A DNA stretch of 64,000 bases from Streptomyces aurantiacus (GTDB lineage: Bacteria > Actinomycetota > Actinomycetes > Streptomycetales > Streptomycetaceae), in assembly GCF_027107535.1 (NCBI RefSeq), contig NZ_CP114283.1, positions 7,750,001 through 7,814,000 of the forward strand, in the 5' to 3' direction. Each line of letters starts with the position of its first letter. The first letter of the stretch is position 1. The translations under genes and the position numbers were made by a program. The notes beneath the pieces were generated by a model. That model saw only the letters and a list, made by a program, of their open reading frames with translations, was not told the origin of the DNA and did not search any database. Positions 45,218-54,083 of this stretch are shown here, piece by piece.

Positions 45218-45269
45218 GTCGTACTCCTGCCGCCCGTGTCACGGACCGCCGTGCCCGGTGCGAGAGGGC

Positions 45270-46613
45270 TCAGAAACCCCCGCCGAAGTCCCCGCCGCCG
45301 CCCCCGCCGAAGTCTCCACCGCCCCCGAAGTCGCCTCCGCCGAAGTCGTCGGAGTTGAAGTCGGCACCGGACGTGTCCCCGCCCTCGTACCCTCCCCCGC
45401 CGAAGTCCCCGTACCCGGAGCCGTAGTCGGCCGCGTACGCCGGCCCGGCCATCATGGAACCGAGCATCGTGCCGACGAGCAGGCCCGGCAGGATGCCGCC
45501 GCCGAAGTAGCCGCCCGCCCAGGGCCCGTACGCCGGGCCCGCGTCCCAGTAGGGGCGGCGGCCCGAGTCCGTGTCGACCTCCCGGACGGCGGGGTCGTGG
45601 CCGTCGTCCAGCCGGGTCCGGTCGGCGGCGCAGACCGGTACCTCGCGGGTGGCCCCGCCCGGCGGCGTCCAGGTGGCGTCGGCGACCGACGGCCCGTGGC
45701 GCGGGTCGAAGAAGCAGGGTGCCCGCCGTTCGGGGACGGGCCGTCCCTCGCGGCGCGCGGCGAGCGCGGCGAGGGAGAAGCGCCCGTCCTCCAGGGACTG
45801 GGTGACGGCGCGCACCTCCTCGGGGCGGGTGGCCGCGGCCATGAAGGACTTCGCCTTGTCGTACGCGTCGAGGGCGCGCTCGTAGTCGGCGCGCATCGCG
45901 TCGTCCGCGCCGGGCTCCGCGGGGTGGAAGTCGAGCCGGTCGAGTTCCTCGCCGAAGGCGGTGATGTCCTCGTCCACGACGACCCGCAGCTTGTCGAGTG
46001 CGGCCTGCCGCTCCGCGTCCTTCCTGCGGCGGTTGCGCCGCACGAGGGTGTACGCGCCGGCGCCGCCCGCCAGGGCCACCGCGCCGACCCCGATCAGGGC
46101 GCCGGTGTCGACGCCGCCATCGCCCTCGCTCCAGCCGCTGGGCGCGGAGCCACCGACGTTGGCGAGGGCCCGGTCCGTGAAGTCGTCCAGCTGGGCCTTC
46201 GTGTTCTCGCCCTGGACACTGGTCACGAGGTTGCGTACGGCGTCGACCGGCATGACCGAGGAGTCGGCCTTCGCGTCGAAGTCGTCGCCGACCCGGACCG
46301 CGTACAGGCCCGTGATGCCGGTGGCGGTGCGCAGGTTCCGGAAGAGGTTCTCCTTGGGGAAGTCCGCGGGGAGCACGGCGACGAAGACCGGCTTGTCCGC
46401 CCGCTCGATCTTCTCGGCCAGGGCGTCCGCGTCCGTGTCGGACAGCTGCCCGGACATGGACGGATCGACGTACACGGGACTCTCGCGCAGGGCGTCCGCC
46501 ACCGTCGAGACGTCCGTGGCGGCGCGGGCGTCCGTGGCCCCGACGGACAGCACCGCCAAGGCCGCGAACGCGATCAGGAGTACGGACAGTGCTCGTGTCA
46601 GTGCGGCCTTCAT
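45270..46613 (-). CDS. Membrane protein with glycine/aspartate/phenylalanine-rich tail
   Basis: A 447-residue exported protein. It has a signal peptide (about residues 1-32, ending ARA), an extracytoplasmic domain that reads like a TPM-type alpha/beta fold (about 33-165, PVFVAVLPADFPKENLF), one membrane helix (about 173-195) followed by RRNRRR, a cytoplasmic helical part with a CFFDPRHGP segment, and a hydrophobic stretch GILPGLLVGTMLGSMMAGPA. The last 60 residues are GGGDFGG-type repeats. Function unknown. The tail is low-complexity and likely disordered or self-associating. Confidence 0.8.
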   Translation of the reverse strand: MKAALTRALSVLLIAFAALAVLSVGATDARAATDVSTVADALRESPVYVDPSMSGQLSDTDADALAEKIERADKPVFVAVLPADFPKENLFRNLRTATGITGLYAVRVGDDFDAKADSSVMPVDAVRNLVTSVQGENTKAQLDDFTDRALANVGGSAPSGWSEGDGGVDTGALIGVGAVALAGGAGAYTLVRRNRRRKDAERQAALDKLRVVVDEDITAFGEELDRLDFHPAEPGADDAMRADYERALDAYDKAKSFMAAATRPEEVRAVTQSLEDGRFSLAALAARREGRPVPERRAPCFFDPRHGPSVADATWTPPGGATREVPVCAADRTRLDDGHDPAVREVDTDSGRRPYWDAGPAYGPWAGGYFGGGILPGLLVGTMLGSMMAGPAYAADYGSGYGDFGGGGYEGGDTSGADFNSDDFGGGDFGGGGDFGGGGGGDFGGGF

Positions 46614-46710
46614 ACCTTCGAAGCTACTCCTGGCCGCCGTTTTTGGCGGCCTGCCCCTCCTGTCCCTCCCGCCGCCGCCCCTGCGGGCCTGCCCCAGTCA
46701 GGACTCCGGC

Positions 46711-46754
46711 CCGGTGGGGGCCGCGCACCGTGCAGGGCGCGCGGCCCCCACCGG
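46711..46754 (-). terminator. Terminator of the GH3 gene
   Basis: A perfect 16-base stem (CCGGTGGGGGCCGCGC and its complement) with a 12-base loop, just after the stop codon at 46763. Confidence 0.75.
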
Positions 46755-46762
46755 AAGCCAGG

Positions 46763-49700
46763 TCAGGCCGCCGAGTACGCGGCCGTCAGCTTCGCCACCG
46801 CCTCCCCGTACCGCCCGGTGAGCAGCAGGTGGTCGGCGTCGGCGAAGGGCTTCGAGACCGCCGCCGTGATGTCCTGGCCGACCTTCTGCTGGACGAGCAG
46901 CCGCGCCTTGGTGACGATCACGCGGCCCGCCTCCTGTGAGCCGGTCCTCTCGGCCAGGGCCGCGGCGACGGCGAGGGCCTTGAGCGTGGCCCGGCCGCCC
47001 TCCGGCACCTTGGTCCGTGTCGTGAGGCCCCACCCGTACGGGAACTGCGGATCGTACGAGGCGTCGCCGACGTTGATGGGCAGCTGAGCCTGCGACTTCG
47101 GCCAGGTGACGGGCAGCTGTCCGCTGAAGGCCCGCTTCCCGTAGAGGACGTCCGCGACGCCGTCGCCCTCCGAACCGGGGAGCCACGAGGCGACCAGGGC
47201 GTCGATGTCGCCGAGCTGGTCGCCGACGAGCTGCGGCCTCCCGGAGACGATGAGCACCGCGCACTTCATGGCGCCGCACACCGTGTCGACGGCTGCGCGG
47301 TCGGCGTCGGAGAGCAGCAGGTCGTGGCCGTTGCCGACGTCTCCGACACCTTCCGCGTACGGGGTCTCGCCGACGACCACGACTCCCACGTCGTGACCGT
47401 CCGTCGGCGCGGTCGCGTCCTTGGAGTGGGTGACCGGGCCCCCGGCCTTCCGCATCCCCTCCAGGATCGTCGTCCCGTCCATGGTCTTCCCGGACGAGCC
47501 CTGCCAGGTGATGGTCCAGCCGCCGCTCTGGTTGCCGATGTCGTCGGCGTTGGAGCCGGCGACGTACACCTTCTGCGACTTCTTCAGCGGCAGCACTCCG
47601 CCCGCGTTCTTCAGCAGGACCTGCGACTTCGCGGCCGCCTCCCGGGCCACGGCCCGGTGCTCGGCCGAGCCGATCGCCGAGGCCCCGCTCGTGTCGGCGT
47701 ACGGCTTCTCGAAGAGGCCGAGCCGGAACTTCTGCGTGAGGATGCGGGACACGGCGTCGTCGATCCGCTTCCCGGTGATCCGGCCCGCGGCCGCCTCGTC
47801 CGTCAGCGTGCTGTGGAAGTCCTTGTACGCGTACGGGACCATGATCATGTCGAGGCCGGCTTCGACCGACGTACGGACGTCGCTCGCGTAGTCGCCGGGG
47901 ATCTGGTCGATGGCCTGCCAGTCGCTGATCACGAAGCCGTCGAAGCCCATGCGGCCCTTCAGCACGCCGTTGATCATCGCCGCGTCGGCGTGCATCTTCA
48001 CGGGCCCCTCGGCGTCGCCGAGGACGTCGAGCGAGGAGTAGGAGGGCATGACCGTGCCGACGCCCCGGTCCACGGCGTCCTGGTAGGGCGCGAGGTGGAC
48101 GGCCTCCAGTTCCTTGCGGGTGACCTTGGTGATGCCCTGGTCGATGGTGTACGTGCCGGTCGTGGACGAGCCGTACTCCGTGCCTCCGTCGCCGACGAAG
48201 TGCTTGGCGGTGGCGAGGACCTTGTCGTTCCTCTTCAGGTCCTTGCCGCTGGGCGCCCCCTGGAAGCCCTGGATGACGGTCTCCATGGACTCGACGAGCG
48301 CCGGGTCCTCGCCGAACGACTCGTACGTCCGGCCCCAGCGGTCGTCGCGCGTCACGCACAGGCAGGGCGCGAAGTCCCACGGGATGCCGGTGGCGCGGAC
48401 CTCGGCGGCGGTCACCCTGCCCGTCTCGTGGGCGAGTTCGGGGTCGCGCGACGAGCCGATGCCGATGTTGTGCGGCATGATCGTGGCGCCGACGAGGTTG
48501 TTGTGACCGTGCACCGCGTCCACGCCGTAGATCAGCGGGATCTGGAACCGTGTGGCCTGCGCCCGGAGCTGGAAGCCGTCGATCATCTTCGCCCAGGCCT
48601 CGGCCGTGTTCGGGGTCGGCGTGGAGCCGCCGCCGGAGAGCAGCGAGCCGAGGTCGTACGCGGCGATGTCGCCCGGCGCTGTGAGCGCGCCGCGCTCGGC
48701 CTGGGTCATCTGCCCGGCCTTCTCCGCGAGGGACATCCGGGAGAGCAGGTCGGCGACGCGCTTCTTCACCGGCAACCTGGCGTCCAGGTACGGCAGTCCG
48801 TGCGCGTCGACGACCACCTGCGGGTTCTCGGCGGGCGGCTTCGCGCCGGTGACCGTCAGTTTCAGCGGGACGGTCTCGGCGGACTCGCCCGCGCCGTCGC
48901 GCAGGGTCGCCACCGTCACGGTCCGCGAGGTGCCGGAGGCCGTGCCCGCCGGGAAGGTGAGCTCGCCCTCGACCGGGGTGAAGTCCTTGCCGGGCTCCCC
49001 CGTGCCGCCGGCCGTCTCGTACGCGACGGTGACCGGCTCCTCGATCGGCGCGGAGCCGGTGGTGGCGACGGTGATCTTCACCGAGGCCGAGCGGCCCTCC
49101 TTCACGGGGTACACGGCGGCGTCCGTGACCACGTTGGCCCGCAGGGACTGGTCGGCCCTGCCGTACAGCTCCACGCCGTCCATCGCGAACCGGTCCTTGA
49201 CGCCGACCGGGAGCGTGAGCGCGTACCCCCACATCTCGGTGAGGCCGAGGATCTGGTCGATGCCGCCGACAGGCTGGTAGTCCGTACGGTAGGTGAAGTC
49301 GGTGAAGGGGATCTCCAGCTGCTTCCAGCCGGTGAAGTCGTCGGTGAAGGACGTCGTCCACAGCTCGGAGGCCTCGCCGTTGGCGCCGCCGTCCTTGAGC
49401 TCGAAGTTGACCTTCTTGCCGTTGTCGCGGCCGTCCCACCAGAAGCGGATGCCCTTGCGCGCGGACCAGTCGTGGGCGGGCGCGTCGAAGGCGAAGTCGT
49501 GGGTGAAGCCGCCGTAGCCGCTGATGTCGTACGTGCCGGCGAGGACCTTGTCGCCCTGCGGGGCGTCGTCGCGGGCGGCGAGTTCCAGGGTGGGCGGGTC
49601 GTCCGTGTCGCTGCCCCAGGTGAAGATGCCCTCGGCGGGCGGGTTCGCGAACGGCACCTCGCCCTCGAAGTGGTCGACGGGGGTGGGGGCCGGGTCGTCC

Positions 49701-49783
49701 GCTCCGGCGGCGGGGGCCGCCGTGGCGAACGGGAGCAGACCGGTGAGCAGGGTGGCGGAGACGAGCAGGGCGGTTCTTCGCAT
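46763..49783 (-). CDS. Secreted glycoside hydrolase family 3 enzyme with binding modules
   Basis: A 1006-residue exoglycosidase. After the signal peptide (MRRTALLVSATLLTGLLPF) comes a beta-sandwich module (about residues 35-210, WSARKGIRFWWDGRDNGKKV) like the CIA30/CBM11 group, then a Calx-beta-like domain (about 215-315, VAYETAGGTGEPGKDFTPVE), then the GH3 TIM barrel (about 330-690) and the (alpha/beta)6 sandwich (about 720-930). The catalytic nucleophile is the Asp of FVISDWQAID near residue 621, and KHFVGDGGTEYG is the substrate-binding lysine-histidine block. A C-terminal 100-residue helical tail resembles a sugar-binding or FIVAR-type module. The likely activity is beta-glucosidase or glucan exohydrolase. 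Confidence 0.92.
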   Translation of the reverse strand: MRRTALLVSATLLTGLLPFATAAPAAGADDPAPTPVDHFEGEVPFANPPAEGIFTWGSDTDDPPTLELAARDDAPQGDKVLAGTYDISGYGGFTHDFAFDAPAHDWSARKGIRFWWDGRDNGKKVNFELKDGGANGEASELWTTSFTDDFTGWKQLEIPFTDFTYRTDYQPVGGIDQILGLTEMWGYALTLPVGVKDRFAMDGVELYGRADQSLRANVVTDAAVYPVKEGRSASVKITVATTGSAPIEEPVTVAYETAGGTGEPGKDFTPVEGELTFPAGTASGTSRTVTVATLRDGAGESAETVPLKLTVTGAKPPAENPQVVVDAHGLPYLDARLPVKKRVADLLSRMSLAEKAGQMTQAERGALTAPGDIAAYDLGSLLSGGGSTPTPNTAEAWAKMIDGFQLRAQATRFQIPLIYGVDAVHGHNNLVGATIMPHNIGIGSSRDPELAHETGRVTAAEVRATGIPWDFAPCLCVTRDDRWGRTYESFGEDPALVESMETVIQGFQGAPSGKDLKRNDKVLATAKHFVGDGGTEYGSSTTGTYTIDQGITKVTRKELEAVHLAPYQDAVDRGVGTVMPSYSSLDVLGDAEGPVKMHADAAMINGVLKGRMGFDGFVISDWQAIDQIPGDYASDVRTSVEAGLDMIMVPYAYKDFHSTLTDEAAAGRITGKRIDDAVSRILTQKFRLGLFEKPYADTSGASAIGSAEHRAVAREAAAKSQVLLKNAGGVLPLKKSQKVYVAGSNADDIGNQSGGWTITWQGSSGKTMDGTTILEGMRKAGGPVTHSKDATAPTDGHDVGVVVVGETPYAEGVGDVGNGHDLLLSDADRAAVDTVCGAMKCAVLIVSGRPQLVGDQLGDIDALVASWLPGSEGDGVADVLYGKRAFSGQLPVTWPKSQAQLPINVGDASYDPQFPYGWGLTTRTKVPEGGRATLKALAVAAALAERTGSQEAGRVIVTKARLLVQQKVGQDITAAVSKPFADADHLLLTGRYGEAVAKLTAAYSAA

Positions 49784-49967
49784 GGACCTTCCCTCGGCTC
49801 TCGTAAGTCTTGTTGCCTCATGTCTGAGTGCTCGTACGACTTAGATCACGCCGTGAGTCAACTGGTGCCCCGAGGAGCCGTCAAGAGTTCACGCCAGAAC
49901 CGGTGCGGCGGCAACTCCCGCCGGAATCAGGCCGGTTGTCGGTTCAAGCTGTGAACGCCGCGGGCCA

Positions 49968-49993
49968 CGGCGGGGGTTGCTCCGCCCCCGCCG
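49968..49993 (-). terminator. Terminator of citramalate synthase
   Basis: A perfect nine-base stem CGGCGGGGG/CCCCCGCCG with an eight-base loop, 67 bases beyond the cimA stop on the minus strand. The rest of the 277-base gap to the GH3 start holds no gene. Confidence 0.65.
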
Positions 49994-50060
49994 CCAGCCG
50001 TTGGTCACCGCTCGGGGACTCCGCGCGATCCCCCGCCCGCCGAGGGCACCCGGCGCCAGG

Positions 50061-51701
50061 TCACTCGGCCGGTTCGACCCCGGCCCGCAGGAGCCCGTAC
50101 GTGTAGGCGTCCTCAAGTGCCTGCCAGGACGCGGCGATCACGTTCTCGGCGACGCCGACCGTGGACCACTCGCCCGCGCCGTCGGACGTGGAGATCAGGA
50201 CCCGCGTCGTGGACTGCGTGCCGTGCTTGCCCTCCAGGATGCGGACCTTGTAGTCCACCAGCTCCAGCTTGGCGAGCTGCGGGTAGAGCTTCTCCAGGGC
50301 GACCCGAAGGGCCCGGTCGAGGGCGTTGACGGGACCGTTGCCCTCCGCCGTGGCGACGATCCGCTCGCCCTTGGCGAAGAGCTTCACCGTGGCCTCGTTG
50401 GCGTGGCTGCCGTCGGGGCGGTCCTCGACGATGGCACGCCAGGACTCGACCTCGAAGTACCTGCGGGCCCTGCCCTCGACCTCCTCGCGGAGCATGAGCT
50501 CGAAGGAGGCGTCCGCGGCCTCGTACGTGTAGCCCTTGAGCTCGCGTGCCTTGACCCGGTCGACGACGCGGCCGATCAGCTCGCGGTCGCCGCCCAGGTC
50601 CACCCCCAGCTCCTTGCCCTTGAGCTCGATGGAGGCGCGGCCCGCCATGTCGGAGACGAGCATCCGCATGGTGTTGCCGACCTGCTCGGGGTCGATGTGC
50701 TGGTACAGCGCCGGGTCGACCTTGATGGCCGACGCGTGCAGGCCGCCCTTGTGGGCGAAGGCCGAGACACCCACGTACGGCTGGTGCGTGGACGGGGTGA
50801 GGTTCACGACCTCGGCGATCGCGTGCGAGATGCGGGTCATCTCGGAGAGCGCGCCCTCGGGAAGGACCTTCTTGCCGTACTTGAGCTCCAGGGCCGCGAC
50901 GACCGGGAAGAGGTTCGAGTTGCCGACGCGCTCGCCGTAGCCGTTCGCCGTGCACTGGACGTGGGTCGCGCCCGCGTCCACGGCGGCGAGGGTGTTCGCG
51001 ACGGCGCAGCCCGTGTCGTCCTGGGCGTGGATGCCGAGGCGCGCCCCGGTGTCGGCGAGGACGGTGGCGACGACGGCCTGGATCTGGGCGGGCAGCATGC
51101 CGCCGTTGGTGTCGCACAGCACCACCACGTCGGCGCCGGCCTCCGACGCCGCCCGGACGACCGCCTTCGCGTACTGCGGGTTCGCCCGGTAGCCGTCGAA
51201 GAAGTGCTCGCAGTCGACAAAGACGCGGCGGCCCTGGGAGCGGAGGTAGGAGACCGTGTCGCGGACCATCTCCAGGTTCTCTTCGAGGGTCGTGCGCAGC
51301 GCCAGCTCGACATGGCGGTCGTGGGACTTGGCGACGAGCGTGACGACGGGCGCGCCGGACGCGACCAGCGCCTTGACCTGCGGGTCCTCGTCGGCCTTGC
51401 CGCCCGCTCTGCGTGTGGCCCCGAAGGCGACGAGCTGGGCGTGCTTGAAGTCGATCTCCTGCTGGGCGCGGGCGAAGAACTCGGTGTCGCGCGGATTGGC
51501 CCCCGGCCAGCCGCCCTCGATGAAGCCGACGCCGAAGTCGTCCAGGTGCCGTGCGATGGCCAGCTTGTCCGCGACGGTGAGGTTGATGCCCTCTCGCTGC
51601 GCACCGTCGCGCAGCGTCGTGTCGAAGACGTGGAAGTCGTCGTCGACACGGGAGGGGCCGCGACGGGAGGAGTCGCGATTCTCGTCGGTTGCGTCCGTCA
51701 T
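50061..51701 (-). CDS. cimA: Citramalate synthase
   Basis: A 546-residue Claisen-type condensing enzyme that joins acetyl-CoA and pyruvate to (R)-citramalate, the entry to a threonine-independent isoleucine route. ATG 51701 follows AGGAGCC. The HMGL-like barrel opens with FHVFDTTLRDGAQREGINLT (catalytic Arg and metal Asp), and has VLCDTNGGMLPAQIQ and IHAQDDTGCAVANTLAAVDAG with metal-binding His residues near residue 220. The C-terminal LeuA dimer (allosteric) domain runs from about residue 400 and includes GNGPVNALDRALR. Some genomes label such genes leuA; the size and N-terminus favour CimA. Isoleucine feedback is expected from the family. Confidence 0.9.
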   Translation of the reverse strand: MTDATDENRDSSRRGPSRVDDDFHVFDTTLRDGAQREGINLTVADKLAIARHLDDFGVGFIEGGWPGANPRDTEFFARAQQEIDFKHAQLVAFGATRRAGGKADEDPQVKALVASGAPVVTLVAKSHDRHVELALRTTLEENLEMVRDTVSYLRSQGRRVFVDCEHFFDGYRANPQYAKAVVRAASEAGADVVVLCDTNGGMLPAQIQAVVATVLADTGARLGIHAQDDTGCAVANTLAAVDAGATHVQCTANGYGERVGNSNLFPVVAALELKYGKKVLPEGALSEMTRISHAIAEVVNLTPSTHQPYVGVSAFAHKGGLHASAIKVDPALYQHIDPEQVGNTMRMLVSDMAGRASIELKGKELGVDLGGDRELIGRVVDRVKARELKGYTYEAADASFELMLREEVEGRARRYFEVESWRAIVEDRPDGSHANEATVKLFAKGERIVATAEGNGPVNALDRALRVALEKLYPQLAKLELVDYKVRILEGKHGTQSTTRVLISTSDGAGEWSTVGVAENVIAASWQALEDAYTYGLLRAGVEPAE

Positions 51702-51803
51702 CTCTTGTGGCTCCTGTATCGGATTCGGTCTACCGGAATGACCGGCTCCACCGTCCATGATCTCTCGCGCTCCGGTTCCGGCTGAAGGTGGGCCGTGAAA
51801 CAG

Positions 51804-51829
51804 AAAAACCTCTCGCGGGTGCGAGAGGT
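51804..51829 (-). terminator. Intrinsic terminator in the cimA leader (possible attenuator)
   Basis: Read on the minus strand: ACCTCTCGC, ACCC loop, GCGAGAGGT, then a T run. It lies about 100 bases before the cimA ATG and about 50 bases after the stop of a small leader frame. It could be the attenuator of cimA, or simply the terminator of the beta-propeller gene ending at 52031. Confidence 0.75.
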
Positions 51830-51882
51830 CTGCGCGCGGGTCAGGGCGAGGGTGGCCGCCTGTACGTGGTCGTACGGGGCGG

Positions 51883-51933
51883 TCACTGCGGACCGGCGCG
51901 CCTGCTGCCAATAATCGTGGCGAACGAGAGCAC
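51883..51933 (-). CDS. Putative leader peptide with two adjacent ATT isoleucine codons
   Basis: A 16-codon frame from GTG 51933 to TGA 51883 reading VLSFATIIGSRRAGPQ. The two isoleucines are both ATT, a codon rarely used in Streptomyces, and they lie in tandem. It sits upstream of the terminator before the citramalate synthase gene, whose pathway ends in isoleucine. No Shine-Dalgarno sequence is present; CAGACT lies six bases before the GTG. GCGCGCCGGTC at the end of the frame (51891-51901) is complementary, with one mismatch, to 51832-51842. Translation is inferred. Confidence 0.45.
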   Translation of the reverse strand: MLSFATIIGSRRAGPQ

Positions 51934-52030
51934 GGAGGCAGTCTGGCACAGCACCGCCCCCGCGCCCACGGGTGTCTCAGTATGCGAACGTCACGTCACT
52001 CGGCGCGACCGTCCGCCGGGTGCGGCCGCC

Positions 52031-53296
52031 TCATCGCAGGTGGCGGACGTACGCGTGCTGGTGGTCGTAGCTGTCTGCGGGCACCAGGTCGGCCGAGGAG
52101 GAGCTGAACGCCACCCGGCGGCCGTGCGCGTCGATCACCGGCGAGTGCGCCTCGTCGTCGTTCGGTCCGCCCTCGGTGTCGGCGCTGACCAGCTCGGTGG
52201 CGCCGGTCCGCAGATCGCGTACGTACACGCGGTTCGTGTGGTCACCTGCGGCCGGTGCCGACGCGACGAAGGTGAGACGCCGGTTGTCGGCGCTGAGCGC
52301 GGCGGAGCCGGTCGCCTCCGCGGGGTCGGCGGCATCGATCCGCCGCAGGTCACCCGTCTTGAGATCGCGGATGAACGCGTTCTGGGTGCCGTTGGTGTCG
52401 CCCGGTGTCAGCTGGGAGTCGAGCGAGCGGAACAGCGCGTAGCGGCCGTCCGCGCTGAGGGACGAGTACTCGGACTGGCCGTCGGAGACCGCGCCGTCCG
52501 GCGCCTTGTCCACCTGCCACAGTTTGCCGCTCGGTACGTCGCGGACGTGGATGTCGCTCCAGTCCCCGCGGGAGGGGAACGGCACGAAGAACTGGTAGCC
52601 GACCCGGTTGCCGTCGGCGCTGATGGACAGGTTCGTGACGGACCTGCGCCGATCGGCGTCGGGCACCTCGCTGACCCGGACCGCCGTGTCCGTCCTGCGG
52701 TCGACCCGGTAGACCCGGCCGTCCCCGTCGGCCTCCGGAGAGAGCTCCGAGCGGCTCGCGACGAGGGCGACATAGCGGCCGTCCGCGCTGATCACGGGGG
52801 CCCCGGCGGTGTCGTAGCCGGGCGCGAACCCGTCCTCGATCCGCTCGATCGCGCCGGTGCGGAGGTCCTTCACATAGACGTGCGAGCGGCCGCCCGTGTC
52901 GCCCGGGACCAGGTCGGTCGCATCCGAACCGAACGCCGCGTAGCGGCCGTCCGCGCTGAGCGAGAGGTCGAAGACGCGGGCGTCGCTCTGGCCGCCGCCC
53001 GCCGTGGTGTTCACCCGCCGGGTGACACCGGTGCGCAGGTCCCGCACGAAGGCGTCACTCTCGCCGTTCGTGTCGTCCGCGACGAGATTGTCCGCCTGCG
53101 ACACGAAGGCCAGGTACCGTCCGTCGGCGCTCAGCCCCCTGGCCGTCGACCAGCCGTCCCCGTCGGCGCCGTCCGGGGCCACGCTGGCCTTCTCGGTGCG
53201 CGGCGCGGGCTGCGGCGCGGCGGACGCGGGCAGCGCGACGCCGGTCAGCCCGATGATCAGGGCAGCGCCGAGCGCGGCCCTCTGTGCAGTGGTCAT
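52031..53296 (-). CDS. Secreted TolB/WD40-like beta-propeller protein
   Basis: A 421-residue exported protein. The signal peptide MTTAQRAALGAALIIGLTGV is followed by ALPASA. Seven repeats of a strand pattern like LSADGRYLAFVS are visible (LSADGRYAAFGS, ISADGRYVALVA, LSADGRYALFRS, LSADNRRLTFVA, IDAHGRRVAFSS and one diverged copy), each followed by an FVRDLRTG-type strand, so a seven-bladed propeller is likely. There is no enzymatic domain. ATG 53296 has GGGGAG upstream. Its role is unknown; propellers of this type usually bind proteins or sugars. Confidence 0.85.
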   Translation of the reverse strand: MTTAQRAALGAALIIGLTGVALPASAAPQPAPRTEKASVAPDGADGDGWSTARGLSADGRYLAFVSQADNLVADDTNGESDAFVRDLRTGVTRRVNTTAGGGQSDARVFDLSLSADGRYAAFGSDATDLVPGDTGGRSHVYVKDLRTGAIERIEDGFAPGYDTAGAPVISADGRYVALVASRSELSPEADGDGRVYRVDRRTDTAVRVSEVPDADRRRSVTNLSISADGNRVGYQFFVPFPSRGDWSDIHVRDVPSGKLWQVDKAPDGAVSDGQSEYSSLSADGRYALFRSLDSQLTPGDTNGTQNAFIRDLKTGDLRRIDAADPAEATGSAALSADNRRLTFVASAPAAGDHTNRVYVRDLRTGATELVSADTEGGPNDDEAHSPVIDAHGRRVAFSSSSADLVPADSYDHQHAYVRHLR

Positions 53297-53486
53297 GGTT
53301 CTCCCCGTGTTCCCCGTGGTCACTTCTCCCCCGGCCCGAAGCCGGGGCCCTCGGCCATGCAAACGCACGGCGAGCAGACGGGTCAATCGGTCGGATTGAG
53401 TACAACCCGGACGGGGTGTCAGGCGTCCGGGAGGGCCGGCGGCGAGCACGTCCCGGCGGGACGACCGGTGTCGCGTCGGCGGGAAA

Positions 53487-53981
53487 TCAGCCGGCGGCCT
53501 CCACCCGGACGGCGTCCGGGACGAGCCGGGTCTCGTAGCCGCCGGAGCAGTCACTGGCCACGACGGCGACCTCGGCGCCGCAGGAGCAGACGCGGTTGAC
53601 CCCGTGGAAGGGGCTCGCGCCGCAGCAGCCGCCCCATCGGGAGGTGTCGGGGTGGAAGTCGAGGCCGACCACGTCGAGCGGGTGCAGGACGTACGTGTCG
53701 CGCGGCCCGGCGGCGACCAGCGAGCCCCGCTCGTCGGACATCCACATGCCGCCGGGCACGATCCCGTCGTACGCGTCCTCGTCGCCCTCGTACGGTTCGA
53801 AGGGCGCCCCGAACGGCTGCGGATCGACCACGTAGGTACCGCGCGGCACCGTCGCCGGACCGTGCCGGCGTCCTTCCGCGTCGGGTTCGCCGTCCCAGCC
53901 CTGACGCTCGGGCATCTCGTCGAGCCGCCGGACGGGTGCGGTCAGTCGGCGCCCGCAGGCGGCACAGGATATTTCGTTCAC
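53487..53981 (-). CDS. Cysteine-containing protein of unknown function
   Basis: A 164-residue soluble protein from GTG 53981. It begins with a CAACG zinc-ribbon-like pair (residues 6-9) and has a second cysteine group GGCCGASPF with NRVCSCGAEV near residues 120-135, so a metal-binding domain made from distant pairs is likely. The middle part is acidic and Gly/Pro-rich (FEPYEGDEDAYDGIVPGGMW). It sits between ilvE and the propeller gene on the same strand. No function is recognised. Confidence 0.75.
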   Translation of the reverse strand: MNEISCAACGRRLTAPVRRLDEMPERQGWDGEPDAEGRRHGPATVPRGTYVVDPQPFGAPFEPYEGDEDAYDGIVPGGMWMSDERGSLVAAGPRDTYVLHPLDVVGLDFHPDTSRWGGCCGASPFHGVNRVCSCGAEVAVVASDCSGGYETRLVPDAVRVEAAG

Positions 53982-54032
53982 TCGTATGTTCTATCCGACC
54001 GCGCCGGGCGCCCCTGCCGGTCCGAGGACAGA

Positions 54033-54062
54033 GCCCCCGCCCCTTTCGGCAGGGGCGGGGGC
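54033..54062 (-). terminator. Terminator of ilvE
   Basis: A perfect 12-base stem (GCCCCCGCCCCT and its complement) with a TTCGGC loop, 22 bases after the ilvE stop. Confidence 0.8.
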
Positions 54063-54083
54063 GGGAATGCGCTTCGGGGCAGG

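Larger units (their letters stand above)
51702..52030 (-). promoter_or_regulatory. cimA leader region
   Basis: The 329 bases between the beta-propeller stop and cimA. They hold a CATACT element (complement of 51979-51984) as a possible -10 box, the ATT-ATT leader frame, a paired region and the terminator listed separately, then the cimA ribosome site. No other gene is seen. Confidence 0.5.
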
